From Pseudomonas frederiksbergensis (GTDB taxonomy: Bacteria > Pseudomonadota > Gammaproteobacteria > Pseudomonadales > Pseudomonadaceae): a stretch of 64,000 nt of DNA. The position numbers and the translations under genes are program-made. The DNA lies in the NCBI RefSeq assembly GCF_001874645.1, contig NZ_CP017886.1, positions 62,001 through 126,000 of the forward strand, in the 5' to 3' direction. The notes beneath the pieces were generated by a model. That model saw only the letters and a program-made list of their open reading frames with translations, had not been told where the DNA came from and did no database searches. Of the stretch, positions 43,445-52,013 are shown one piece after another. Position 1 is the stretch's first letter. Every line of letters starts with the position of its first letter.

Positions 43445-45090
43445 GCAAACGCTGGGCTTTGCCGTTACTGCTTATCGCTTTCGGTCTGGTCTATCTCTTG
43501 CCGCTGGGCACGCATGGTCTGTGGATTCCGGATGAAACCCGTTACGCCCAGGTCAGTCAGGAAATGCTCCTGAGTGGCAACTGGGTGTCGCCGCATTTCA
43601 TGGGCCTGCGTTACTTCGAGAAGCCGATTGCCGGTTACTGGATGATCGCCATCGGCCAGGCCATATTCGGGGAAAATCTGTTCGGTGTGCGCATTGCGTC
43701 GGCACTCTCGACCGGTTTGAGCATCGTGCTGACCTACCTGATCGCACGCAGGCTTTGGAACGACCCACGTAAAAGCATCGCCAGCGCATTGCTCTACATG
43801 AGTTTCGCGGTGGTCGCCGGTCAAGGGGGCTACGCCAACCTCGACCCGCAATTCACGTTCTGGGTCAACCTGAGCCTGGTGGCCCTCTGGTTTGCGCTGG
43901 ACAGCAGCAGTCGCAATGCGCGGCTGATGAGTTGGGCAACCCTGGGGCTGGCCTGCGGCATGGGCTTCCTGACCAAGGGTTTCCTGGCCTGGTTGCTTCC
44001 GGTATTGATCGCCCTGCCCTACATGATCTGGCAAAAGCGCTGGCGCGAACTGCTGGCGTACGGCCCGGTGGCTATCGTGGTGGCGATTGTCGTGAGCCTG
44101 CCGTGGGTCTTGGCCGTGCATGCGCAGGAACCCGATTACTGGCGTTTCTTCTTCTGGCACGAGCACATTCGCCGCTTTGCCGGTGACGACGCGCAGCACG
44201 CAGCGCCGTGGTGGTTCTATCTGCCGATGCTGGTGGCGTTCAGCCTGCCATGGGCGGCGTTCCTGCCTTCGACTCTCAAACAAGCGTGGCAAACCAGGCG
44301 TCAGGCCAGCACCGGTTTCCTGCTGTTATGGCTGGTCCTTCCGCTGGCTTTTTTCAGCCTGAGCAAAGGCAAGTTGCCGACCTACATCCTGCCGTGCCTG
44401 TTGCCCTTGGCACTGTTGATGGGCAATGCGCTGATCGACCGACTGAACCTGGGGCAAAGCCGACTGTTCAAGATCAACGGTCTGCTGAACCTGGTCATCG
44501 GCCTGACCACGCTGCTGGCGATGGTTTACCTGCAACTGAAAAACCCCGTGTATGTCGATGAAATGCACAGTCTGGTACTGGTGTTCATCGTGCTCATGGG
44601 CTGGATCCTGTCCAACCTGTTGCTGGTGGTGCGACCGTTCAGCGCATGGGCTGCGCCGGCCATCGGCAGCTGGCTGCTGATCGCCATTCTGCCGGCCGCA
44701 TTGCCGCACTCGACGGTCTACAACAAGATGCCCGACCAGTTTGTCCTCCAGCACATAGACGAACTCAGCCAGACCAAAAGCCTGCTGAGCAATGACCTTG
44801 GGGCCGCATCTGCAGTGGCCTGGCGTCTGCAACGCCCTGAAGTGGCGTTGTACAACACCATTGGCGAAGTGAAATATGGCCTGGACTACCCGGACGCCGC
44901 TGCACGTCGGGTTGATACCGAACACGTGCAACAGTGGATGAGTGAAGCCCGCAAGGCCGGCCCGGTCGGCGTGGTCATGCGCGTCAAAGGTGACGACGAA
45001 GCCCGTGAGCTCGAACTGCTGCCTAAAGATGGCAAGCATTACGAGCAAGGCAACATGGTTATTCTGATCATCCCGCAGAGCGCGCCATGA
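43441..45090 (+). CDS. arnT: ArnT, lipid A L-Ara4N transferase (operon copy)
   Basis: The 549-residue GT39 transferase in its standard place in the operon. It catalyses the last step, transfer of L-Ara4N from undecaprenyl phosphate to lipid A in the periplasm. The first loop has [15 protein letters not shown]; ArnT's [14 protein letters not shown] periplasmic loop is also visible. The ATG at 43441 overlaps the arnD stop. It is a close paralogue of the gene at 30539-32188, so the strain encodes two ArnT enzymes. Confidence 0.96.
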   Translation: MSKRWALPLLLIAFGLVYLLPLGTHGLWIPDETRYAQVSQEMLLSGNWVSPHFMGLRYFEKPIAGYWMIAIGQAIFGENLFGVRIASALSTGLSIVLTYLIARRLWNDPRKSIASALLYMSFAVVAGQGGYANLDPQFTFWVNLSLVALWFALDSSSRNARLMSWATLGLACGMGFLTKGFLAWLLPVLIALPYMIWQKRWRELLAYGPVAIVVAIVVSLPWVLAVHAQEPDYWRFFFWHEHIRRFAGDDAQHAAPWWFYLPMLVAFSLPWAAFLPSTLKQAWQTRRQASTGFLLLWLVLPLAFFSLSKGKLPTYILPCLLPLALLMGNALIDRLNLGQSRLFKINGLLNLVIGLTTLLAMVYLQLKNPVYVDEMHSLVLVFIVLMGWILSNLLLVVRPFSAWAAPAIGSWLLIAILPAALPHSTVYNKMPDQFVLQHIDELSQTKSLLSNDLGAASAVAWRLQRPEVALYNTIGEVKYGLDYPDAAARRVDTEHVQQWMSEARKAGPVGVVMRVKGDDEARELELLPKDGKHYEQGNMVILIIPQSAP

Positions 45091-45431
45091 CCCTGATTTT
45101 GCTGTTGGTGGCCTGCCTGCTGACCTGCATGGGCCAGATTGCCCAGAAATACGCCGTGGAAAGCTGGCGCGGCAAAGACTCCGGCTGGGCCGAGAAACTG
45201 CTCTCGCCGTGGTTGTGGCTAGCGCTGGCGTGCCTGGGTTTTGGCCTGCTGGTGTGGCTGCTGGTATTGCAGCGCCTGGAAGTCGGTATCGCCTACCCGA
45301 TGCTCAGCCTCAACTTTGTGCTGATCACCCTGGCCGCCCACTTCGTCTTCCACGAAACCATTGATCGTCGTCACTGGATCGGCGTTGCGCTGATCATCGC
45401 CGGCGTCGTTCTGCTCGGGAGGCACGCATGA
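45087..45431 (+). CDS. arnE: ArnE, subunit of the undecaprenyl-P-L-Ara4N flippase
   Basis: A 114-residue EmrE-like (SMR/DMT fold) protein with four membrane helices. With ArnF it is thought to flip undecaprenyl-P-L-Ara4N to the periplasmic face. It overlaps arnT and arnF by 4 bp each, consistent with stoichiometric coupling. Confidence 0.93.
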   Translation: MTLILLLVACLLTCMGQIAQKYAVESWRGKDSGWAEKLLSPWLWLALACLGFGLLVWLLVLQRLEVGIAYPMLSLNFVLITLAAHFVFHETIDRRHWIGVALIIAGVVLLGRHA

Positions 45432-45841
45432 GTCTTCGTCGCGGAATTACCTTTGCCATGGGCAGCGTGGTGCTGGTCAGTGCCGCCCAGTTGGGCATGC
45501 GCTGGAGCATGAGCCATTTGCCGCTGCCCGATCAGTGGCTACAGGCCCTGAGCAATGGCAGCATCGACCTGCTCGCGATCGGCGTGGTCCTTGCGTCGAT
45601 CTGCGCTTACGCCCTGTCCATGCTGTGCTGGCTCGCCGCGCTGCGCGATCTGCCGCTGGGCCGGGCCTACTCGCTGTTGAGTATCAGCTATGCACTGGTG
45701 TATCTATTGGCCGCCAGCCTGCCGCTGTTCAACGAAAACTTCAGTCTTTCCAAAACACTCGGGGTGGCCTTGGTCATCCTCGGTGTCATCACTATTAACT
45801 CTCGAACTGCTCGCGCCCCAGAAGTCAGGAATGCCTCATGA
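45428..45841 (+). CDS. arnF: ArnF, subunit of the undecaprenyl-P-L-Ara4N flippase
   Basis: A 137-residue four-helix membrane protein of the same fold as ArnE, with a slightly longer N-terminus. It is preceded and followed by 4-bp overlaps (arnE, ugd). It lies in the standard ArnEF arrangement, so a heterodimeric flippase is expected. Confidence 0.93.
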   Translation: MSLRRGITFAMGSVVLVSAAQLGMRWSMSHLPLPDQWLQALSNGSIDLLAIGVVLASICAYALSMLCWLAALRDLPLGRAYSLLSISYALVYLLAASLPLFNENFSLSKTLGVALVILGVITINSRTARAPEVRNAS

Positions 45842-47211
45842 AAATCAGTGTAATTGGTAGCGGTTATGTCGGTCTGGTGCAGGCGACTGTCCTGGCTGAA
45901 GTCGGTCATGATGTCGTCTGCATGGACGTCGATCAGAACAAGATCAAAATGCTGCAGAAAGGCCACGTCACTATCTTTGAACCAGGGCTGGAGAGCATGG
46001 TCAAGGAGAACCTGGAGAGCGGGCGCCTGCATTTCACCAGCGACGAAAAGATGGCCATCGAGCACGGTCAGGTACTGTTTATCGCTGTCGGCACGCCGTC
46101 GGACGAGGACGGCTCGGCCGACCTGAAATATGTCTTGTCCGTGGGTGACGCGGTCGCGCGCCATCGTGTCGAGCCGCTGATTCTCGTGGAAAAGTCCACT
46201 GTCCCGGTCGGCACCGGCGACACCCTGCGCGCGCACATTGAAGGCGTGCTGAAGAAAGCCGGGCGTACCCTGGAGTTCGATATTGTCTCCAACCCGGAGT
46301 TCCTCAAGGAAGGCTCGGCCGTCAGTGACTGCCGCCGCCCGGACCGTATCGTCATCGGTTGCGAGCGTGAAGAAGTCCGTGAAGTGATGCGTGACCTCTA
46401 CGCCCCCTTCAACCGCAACCATGACCGCATCATGTTCATGGACCTGCGCAGCGCCGAACTCACCAAGTACGCAGCCAACTGCATGCTTGCGACCAAAATC
46501 AGCTTTATCAACCAGATCGCCGAACTGGCCGAACACCTGGGTGCGGATATCGAAGCCGTGCGCATGGGCATCGGTGCAGACCAGCGCATCGGCTACCACT
46601 TCATCTACCCTGGCTGCGGCTATGGCGGCTCGTGTTTCCCGAAAGATATGCGCGCGTTGATCCACAGCGCCCAGGAAGCCAATTGCTCCAGCGACCTGTT
46701 GCAAGCGGTCGAGGCCATCAACCAGCGGCAGAAACACAAGCTGTTCGAACGCATCAACGCGTTCTACAAAGGTGAGCTGAAAGGCAAGACCTTCGCCCTC
46801 TGGGGCCTGGCGTTCAAACCCAACACCGACGACATGCGCGATGCGCCAAGCCGGGTGCTGATGGAAGCCTTGTGGGCTGCCGGTGCACACGTACGGGCCT
46901 TCGACCCTGAAGCCATGCAGGAAACCCAACGCCTGTACCCGGATCAACCGAACCTGTCGCTGATGGGCACGCCGGAATCCGCGCTGGTTGGCGCAGATGC
47001 GTTGATCGTTTGTACCGAATGGCAACAGTTCAAGGCGCCGGACTTCAAATTGATCGAAGAGCGTCTCAAGGCCCCGGTGGTCTTCGACGGCCGCAACCTG
47101 TACGACGCCGAGCGTCTGGCACGCAAAGGCTTCAAGTACTTCCCGATGGGTCGTGGCGAGTCGCGTAACCTGCCAATCCCTCAGCAGCAGTGGCCAGCTT
47201 CTTCCGTCTAA
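45838..47211 (+). CDS. ugd: Ugd, UDP-glucose 6-dehydrogenase
   Basis: A 457-residue enzyme oxidising UDP-glucose to UDP-glucuronate, the feedstock for ArnA. The NAD-binding motif [10 protein letters not shown] opens the protein, and the catalytic cysteine is in [15 protein letters not shown] (Cys266). It is the usual last gene of pseudomonad arn operons and overlaps arnF by 4 bp. It also supplies UDP-glucuronate to other polysaccharide pathways. Confidence 0.95.
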   Translation: MKISVIGSGYVGLVQATVLAEVGHDVVCMDVDQNKIKMLQKGHVTIFEPGLESMVKENLESGRLHFTSDEKMAIEHGQVLFIAVGTPSDEDGSADLKYVLSVGDAVARHRVEPLILVEKSTVPVGTGDTLRAHIEGVLKKAGRTLEFDIVSNPEFLKEGSAVSDCRRPDRIVIGCEREEVREVMRDLYAPFNRNHDRIMFMDLRSAELTKYAANCMLATKISFINQIAELAEHLGADIEAVRMGIGADQRIGYHFIYPGCGYGGSCFPKDMRALIHSAQEANCSSDLLQAVEAINQRQKHKLFERINAFYKGELKGKTFALWGLAFKPNTDDMRDAPSRVLMEALWAAGAHVRAFDPEAMQETQRLYPDQPNLSLMGTPESALVGADALIVCTEWQQFKAPDFKLIEERLKAPVVFDGRNLYDAERLARKGFKYFPMGRGESRNLPIPQQQWPASSV

Positions 47212-47225
47212 GCCCAGGAGGCCGC

Positions 47226-48833
47226 GTGCACGCATATCCATCGACAGGGATCCGTCAACAATCGTTAGGTCTGGGGCTACTGGCGCTGCTGCTGTTCTGC
47301 GCCGGGGTCTACCAGCAATCGGCGATCGGATTCGACTCGCGGTTTGTACTGTTTGCCCAGGAAATGCTGCGCCATGGGCCGGGATTCTTCCCGACCACCT
47401 ACGGCCAGCCTTACGCTGATTACTGGGCCACCTCGACGTTTTTTACCTGGTTGCTTTCGCTGCCCTTTGGCCAGGTAAACGCGTTGACGGCCTGGTTACC
47501 CAGCGCCATTGCCTCGGCGACGATTGTCACGCTGATGTACCGGTTGGTAGCGCCCTACTCCAGAACCTGGGCGTTGATCAGTGTTGCCTTGATGTTGCTG
47601 AGCAACACCTTCATCACCGAAACCCGCGCCGTGTCCCTCGACCAGATGGTCGCGGCCGTGACCTTCGCCGTGTTCTATCTGGGCTATGCCGCTGACCATT
47701 TCCAGGCGCCGCGACGACTGCTGCTGATACTCGCGTTGCTGGTGCTGGGCTTTGCCATTCGTGGTCCGATCGGCTTGGTGGTGCCTACCGGCGTACTGTG
47801 CAGTTATTACCTGCTCAATGGCCAGTGGCGGCGGATGATCACAGTCGGCTTGCTGGCGGCGGTGCTGCTGGCAGCCGGTATCGGTTTGCTGCTGTGGCTG
47901 GCGAACGTCAGCGGCGGCCCGACCTTCGTGCAAGACGTGATCCGCATGCAGTTCATGGGGCGCATGGATGGCCGCGAAGGTGCGAGCGGTGTGCTGTTTT
48001 ACTTCAGCAGCTCGCTGGGCAACTATGCGCTGGCGTATCCCTTGGCGGTATTGGTGCTGGCCGCTGTGTTGCTGGTCGGTCGCAAGGATCGTGGGCCGGC
48101 GTTGCGTTTGCTGACCTTGTGCACCGCTGCCGGGCTGATCGTGATGATTGGCCTGTCGATTCCAATGGCGAAAAAAGCCCGTTACATGCTGCCGATGCTG
48201 CCGATGGCGGCGATTATCGCGGCGTACCCGTTTCAGGGCGCGCAGGGCCGGGTATTCCAATGGCTACGCGGCCTGATGCAGGGCCTGTGGCTGCTGATTC
48301 CTGGTCTGCTGATCGTCGGGTTGCTGGTCGCCAAACGACGTTTCGCGGAGCATCTCACCTCGTTGACGGCGGTGATGGCGATACTCGGGGTGTTGCAAGT
48401 GATCGCACTGGGGCTGTTGTTCAAGCCACGCGTGCGGGCGGTGGGCCTGGCCTTCACGGCGGTGCTGGCGCTGTGGTCGACCTACATTCTGGTGTTCGAA
48501 CCGGTGGAACGTATGCTCTTCGACACCCGCACGTTCAGTCGTGCAACCGTTGAGCTGATCCAGAAAGACCCGGCTCCCGTGGTGCTGCACGCCATGGGCA
48601 AAGACGCCAAAGCCATCAAGTTCATGGTCAACGTCGAGCATGACCTGTTCCCGGTCTTCACTCATTCAGTGCAAGAACTGGAAAACCTGAAAGGCCCTGC
48701 CTGGCTGGTGATGGACAAAAGCGACTACGAAGCCCTGAAAGGCTCTCGGTTGGCGACACTGCAACCGGTGCTGAACGGGTCCTTCGACAAGGACGATTAC
48801 GTCCTGCTGCATCTGGTACCCGTGCAGCCCTGA
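47226..48833 (+). CDS. GT39-like membrane glycosyltransferase appended to the arn operon
   Basis: A 535-residue multi-helix membrane protein with a GT39/ArnT-like first loop (IGFDSRFVLFAQEMLRHGPG) in which an Asp replaces the DE motif. Helical segments run throughout, and a C-terminal soluble domain of roughly 110 residues ends it. I use a GTG start at 47226 behind a perfect AGGAGG, 14 bp after ugd; an open frame runs further upstream into ugd. It is surely co-transcribed with arn. It may glycosylate lipid A, LPS or a lipid carrier. The acceptor and the sugar are unknown. Confidence 0.75.
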   Translation: MHAYPSTGIRQQSLGLGLLALLLFCAGVYQQSAIGFDSRFVLFAQEMLRHGPGFFPTTYGQPYADYWATSTFFTWLLSLPFGQVNALTAWLPSAIASATIVTLMYRLVAPYSRTWALISVALMLLSNTFITETRAVSLDQMVAAVTFAVFYLGYAADHFQAPRRLLLILALLVLGFAIRGPIGLVVPTGVLCSYYLLNGQWRRMITVGLLAAVLLAAGIGLLLWLANVSGGPTFVQDVIRMQFMGRMDGREGASGVLFYFSSSLGNYALAYPLAVLVLAAVLLVGRKDRGPALRLLTLCTAAGLIVMIGLSIPMAKKARYMLPMLPMAAIIAAYPFQGAQGRVFQWLRGLMQGLWLLIPGLLIVGLLVAKRRFAEHLTSLTAVMAILGVLQVIALGLLFKPRVRAVGLAFTAVLALWSTYILVFEPVERMLFDTRTFSRATVELIQKDPAPVVLHAMGKDAKAIKFMVNVEHDLFPVFTHSVQELENLKGPAWLVMDKSDYEALKGSRLATLQPVLNGSFDKDDYVLLHLVPVQP

Positions 48834-48964
48834 ATGGGTCTTAGCGGTCGGCGCGCCGCCATACTTCAAAATTAATGAACTGAAAGCTCATTAATATGAA
48901 TTTGTCAGTGGTGAGATAGGTCGGCACACTGTGCCGGTTCCTCCCCCAAATGTTGGAACGCTTA

Positions 48965-49001
48965 AAGGGCTTTCTGGTGATCCAGACAAGCCCTTCTTTT
49001 T
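48965..49001 (+). terminator. Terminator-like hairpin between the arn operon and the HPP gene
   Basis: AAGGGCTT-TCTGG-TGAT-CCAGA-C-AAGCCCTT forms a 13-bp stem with one bulge, followed by CTTTTT. It lies 132 bp after the GT39 stop and only 32 bp before the HPP start, so it could end arn-operon transcription or act as a leader attenuator of the HPP gene. Confidence 0.65.
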
Positions 49002-49032
49002 GCCTGTTCCTTGCCACTGGATTGTTCTCGCT

Positions 49033-49737
49033 ATGCTCGCTCGCTGGATACCCGCCGCTATCAACACCCGTCCCTCCGAATGGAGTCGCGCTGCCATCGG
49101 CATGTCGCTGGGCACATTGCTGAGTGTCTGGCTCTGTGGCCAGGTGTTCGGCATGGACGTGGCCTTGCACTTGATCGGACCGTTGGGCGCTTCGGCGGTG
49201 TTGCTGTTCGCCGTTTCATCCGGCGCATTGGCGCAGCCGTGGTCGATTCTCGGTGGCTACCTCTGCGCGGCGGTGGTGTCGCTACTGGTCGCCCACGTAC
49301 TCGGGCGAACGCTGGGCAGCGCCTGTCTGGCCGCCGGCATGGCGCTGACTCTGATGTGCTGGTCGCGCTGCCTGCACCCACCGGCCGGCGCATTGGCATT
49401 GCTGCTGGTGCTGGCCGACCCGGCAACCATCGCCATGGACTGGCGCGAGCTCGGGCCGGTGATGCTCGCCGCGACGTGCATGTTGCTCAGCGCTTTGGCC
49501 TATAACAACCTGACACGAATCCGCTACCCCAAGGGCCACAGCGAACCCGTCGCTGGGGTGCCTGCCGATCATCCGCCCAAAGACGCGCTGGCGATTACCG
49601 CCGAAGACCTCAAGCTGGCCCTCGCCGACATGCAGGAGTTCTTCGACGTCACGCCCGAGGACCTTGAGCAGTTGATCCACGCCAGCGAGCTGCACGCCAA
49701 ACGCCGCAGCATCGGCGAAGTATTCACCCATCGCTAA
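49033..49737 (+). CDS. HPP-family integral membrane protein
   Basis: A 234-residue HPP-domain protein. The family's typical segments are here: GPLGASAVLLFAV, ALAQPWSILGG and the HPP signature in CLHPPAGALALLL. Five to six membrane helices (about 20-165) precede a hydrophilic tail of about 65 residues (ITAEDLKLALADMQEFFDVT...). HPP proteins have been linked to nitrite transport in chloroplasts and cyanobacteria, but the role in Pseudomonas is open. Start choice is uncertain, since a longer open frame exists; I use the ATG at 49033. The stop codon overlaps the 3' end of the next, converging gene. Confidence 0.8.
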   Translation: MLARWIPAAINTRPSEWSRAAIGMSLGTLLSVWLCGQVFGMDVALHLIGPLGASAVLLFAVSSGALAQPWSILGGYLCAAVVSLLVAHVLGRTLGSACLAAGMALTLMCWSRCLHPPAGALALLLVLADPATIAMDWRELGPVMLAATCMLLSALAYNNLTRIRYPKGHSEPVAGVPADHPPKDALAITAEDLKLALADMQEFFDVTPEDLEQLIHASELHAKRRSIGEVFTHR

Positions 49738-50192
49738 GCCGCCGACTGCTGGCGCGCTGGCACGGCCAGGCTCACCGCCCGCACCGAAACGCCGGCACTC
49801 AATCCCAGTGTCTTGGCGGTGTGTGCATCGACAATCAAGGTCCCGGCGGCGACCCGCGCCGCTGCGGCGGTGATCCGGCAATCGGCAAACTGACGGTTGT
49901 GAATCAGATAGACCGCCGCCTGCTCTCCCGGTGTGCCGATGCTCAGCTGCAATACCTGACTGTCACGCACGGCGCGGATGTCACCGGTTGCACATTCGAT
50001 CTCTGCCTCCAGCACAAACAGGTAATCGGTATCACCCCGTTCGGCTTCGCCAGCGAAGGTTTTCTCAGCCCATTCCAGGCGCTGACGCAAACGCCCGGCA
50101 TCGGCCGGCAAAGTAGTCAAACCAGTGCCGGCGCTGTGGGCCAGTGCCAGCAACGCCGGCAGGTCATTCATCGTTGCAGGACGGACGATCAT
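49734..50192 (-). pseudogene. Internally deleted AstA/AruF-type arginine N-succinyltransferase-like gene
   Basis: The 152-residue product starts like the AstA family (MIVRPATMNDLPALLALAH, then TTLPADAGRLRQRLEWAEKTF and FVLE) and ends like its C-terminus (IHNRQFADCRITAAAARVAAGT, here split, then LIVDAHTAKTLGLSAG). About 190-200 central residues of a roughly 340-residue family are absent, with the reading frame kept. The acetyl/succinyl-CoA binding core should be lost, so activity is doubtful. ATG at 50192 follows GGAG and overlaps the ctlX-like stop, which shows the original operon. A short expressed protein cannot be excluded. Confidence 0.6.
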
Positions 50193-50811
50193 CAATGGTG
50201 CTCCTGTGGGCTCACGCGTTTAGGCAAGTAGACTTCCGCGAGCATGCAGCGCGCACTGCCGCCGCCAATCCGCTCGATGGTGTCGATGTTCACTGGCAGG
50301 GGGTTGGCGTAGGTTTCGACCATCCGGCGTTGGTCGGCATGCAGCGACCGCCAGGCGGTGCGCGACATCACCAGCAACGGCTCGCCAGCGGCGTTATGCA
50401 CTTCAAGCATGTTGCCGGCGAACGATTCCAGCTGATCGAAGCTCAGGGTCATGACCTGCTTGCCGCTGCGCTCCAGACGTGAGCGCAGTGCATTGCGCTC
50501 GCCCAGGTCGCTGAGCGATTCCAGACAGGCCACCGCCAGTTTCGTGCCGACGCTCATCATCACGTTGGTGTGATAGATCGCCACGCCGTGACGGTCCACC
50601 GCGTTGAACGCACAGCGTTCATAGCCGAGGTGCTCGACCCACTGATCCAGCGCTTCGGCATGGGTACGGGTCGAGTAGCCGGCGTAACAGATCCGCTGTT
50701 CGCGATCGAGGACCATGCTGCCGGGCGCTGGAATCGGTTGTTGGCCGCCGTGTCCTGGTTGAAGGAGAAACGGGTCGGGCGAATCATCAAAACGGTACTG
50801 GTGGTTTGCAT
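50192..50811 (-). pseudogene. ctlX: Internally deleted, frameshifted CtlX-like (arginine-deiminase-related) hydrolase gene
   Basis: The first ~28 codons (QTTSTVLMIRPTRFSFNQD, then TAANNRFQ) match the N-terminus of citrulline-hydrolase CtlX proteins. The remaining 174 codons (VLDREQRICYAGYSTR onward, with AIYHTNVMMSVGT and ERIGGGSARCMLAEVYLP) match its C-terminal half, including the catalytic Cys in SARCM. The two parts are in different frames, joined near 50730, with roughly 100 residues missing between. An internal ATG at 50716 could still give a truncated protein. The gene precedes the AstA-like pseudogene, and an Lrp regulator lies upstream. Confidence 0.65.
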
Positions 50812-50960
50812 GGGCACAGAATCAATGAGGGTTGAGAGGTGCTCATTGTCTGATTCGGCGCTGGAAAAACCCGGCTGATAAGCAGGGAGGCGGCGCTGGA
50901 AATGGCTGAAAACGGGGGAGCTTGCAGCCGATTTGGTGGGTGTTTAAAAGATTAAAAAAT

Positions 50961-51033
50961 CAAAAGATCGCAGCCTCCGGCAGCTCCTACGGGATGGGTA
51001 TCTGTAGGAGCTGCCGGAGGCTGCGATCTTTTG
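50961..51033. repeat. REPIN element 1
   Basis: Two perfect 30-bp inverted arms (50961-50990 and 51004-51033) surround a 13-bp loop, with the core CAGCCTCCGGCAGCTCCTAC. This is the pseudomonad REP palindrome type (GTAGGAGCTGCCG...CTGCGATCTTTTG) arranged as a doublet (REPIN). It is moved by RAYT transposases encoded elsewhere. The element sits between the ctlX-like pseudogene and the Lrp gene. Confidence 0.9.
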
Positions 51034-51048
51034 CGATGCGTGATGTGA

Positions 51049-51525
51049 TTATGTGGAGGTTTTGACCATCGCCAGCTCAGGGTGGCTGACCAGTTTGTCG
51101 ATGTGCAGGTCCGGGTCGTCGAACCAGACTTCGGTCAATACCCGGTAGTGTTCCATGTCACGACAGCGCATCCGCAGGCTGTAGTCGAAGGCGCCGCTGA
51201 TCAATTGGCACTCCAGCACCTGCGGACAGGCGCGGACTTTGGCTTCAAACGCTTTCTGGGCGGCGCGCCCACTCTGGTTCGACAGCGCCACCAGCACCAG
51301 CAGCGACAAACCGGGGGTCAGTTTTTTCTCGTCGAGAATCGCCCCGTAGCCACGAATGACGCCGAGCTGTTCGAGCTTGCGCACCCGCTCAAGGCATGGC
51401 CTTGGTGTCAGGTGCACGCGCTCGGAAAGCTTCTGATAGGTGATGCGCCCTTCGTGGCGCAGCACCTCAATGATTGCCTGATCGATTCGATCAAGCACGA
51501 TCGACAGATCGCGGATGTCCGCCAT
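51049..51525 (-). CDS. Lrp/AsnC-family transcriptional regulator
   Basis: A 158-residue regulator with an N-terminal helix-turn-helix (ITYQKLSERVHLTPRPCLER) and a C-terminal RAM ligand-binding domain (about 75-150, with VLECQLISGAFDYSLRM). Such regulators sense amino acids. In this setting it would have controlled the ctlX/AstA-like genes just downstream on the same strand, which are now broken. Those genes start about 240 bp away behind a REPIN. It also lies next to an ABC ATPase remnant on its upstream side. Confidence 0.88.
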   Translation of the reverse strand: MADIRDLSIVLDRIDQAIIEVLRHEGRITYQKLSERVHLTPRPCLERVRKLEQLGVIRGYGAILDEKKLTPGLSLLVLVALSNQSGRAAQKAFEAKVRACPQVLECQLISGAFDYSLRMRCRDMEHYRVLTEVWFDDPDLHIDKLVSHPELAMVKTST

Positions 51526-51537
51526 GTACGCCTTGCC

Positions 51538-51692
51538 TCACTTCAAACGGCCCGATAAAAATTGCTGCAAACGCTCACTTTTTGGCTGGTCGAGAATCGT
51601 CGCATCGCCCTGTTCCTCGACCCGACCTTGATACGCCGCAGCATAGTGCTTTTGCCGGAGCCACTGGCGCCAATCATGCCGATTCGATTGGA
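51538..51692 (-). pseudogene. Deletion remnant of an amino-acid ABC transporter ATPase (HisP/GlnQ type)
   Basis: The minus strand shows a Walker A segment (GMIGASGSGKSTMLR) followed, in another frame, by a classical C-terminal end (YQGRVEEQGDATILDQPKSE, then RLQQFLSGRLK and a stop codon). The whole middle of a roughly 250-residue ATPase, including signature and Walker B, is missing. The stop lies 13 bp before the Lrp start. It is certainly not functional. Confidence 0.6.
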
Positions 51693-52013
51693 ATTATTGC
51701 GACCAGGCACGAATGCCTGGCGGCGCAGACGGGTTCGAATGGAAGGCCAGAATGCCAACAGACGATTGTGCCAAGGTGTCGAAAGGGCCTTCGCAGGCAG
51801 CTCGCTTGTGCTGATGTCGGCATTTTCACAGCCGATTCTGTCGTGAATGCCCTGCCGGGGCATTTATGCGATGAAGGAGCGTGTAGGTATTGCAAAAACG
51901 CAGACCGGACCTGCATCTATCCGGGTTGTACATCGCAAATTTGCACTGCTACGATCCGGCATCGTTCGCGCGCGAACACTTCTATAAAGAACAATAAAAG
52001 CAGGGAGTTAGTG
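51693..52013. other. Spacer upstream of the valine-catabolic genes, with two palindromes
   Basis: No intact gene was found. The left part (51693-51880) may be further debris of the ABC ATPase locus. The right part holds two perfect palindromes, GCAAATTTGC (51935-51944) and GTTCGCGCGCGAAC (51964-51977). They lie 37 and 70 bp before the ATG at 52014, in operator position. The ribosome binding site is GGGAG. Confidence 0.5.

Noticed and set aside
45688..47241. Minus-strand open frame of 517 codons antisense to ugd
   Set aside because: Same shadow effect against a highly biased gene, with no start signal and no recognised domains.
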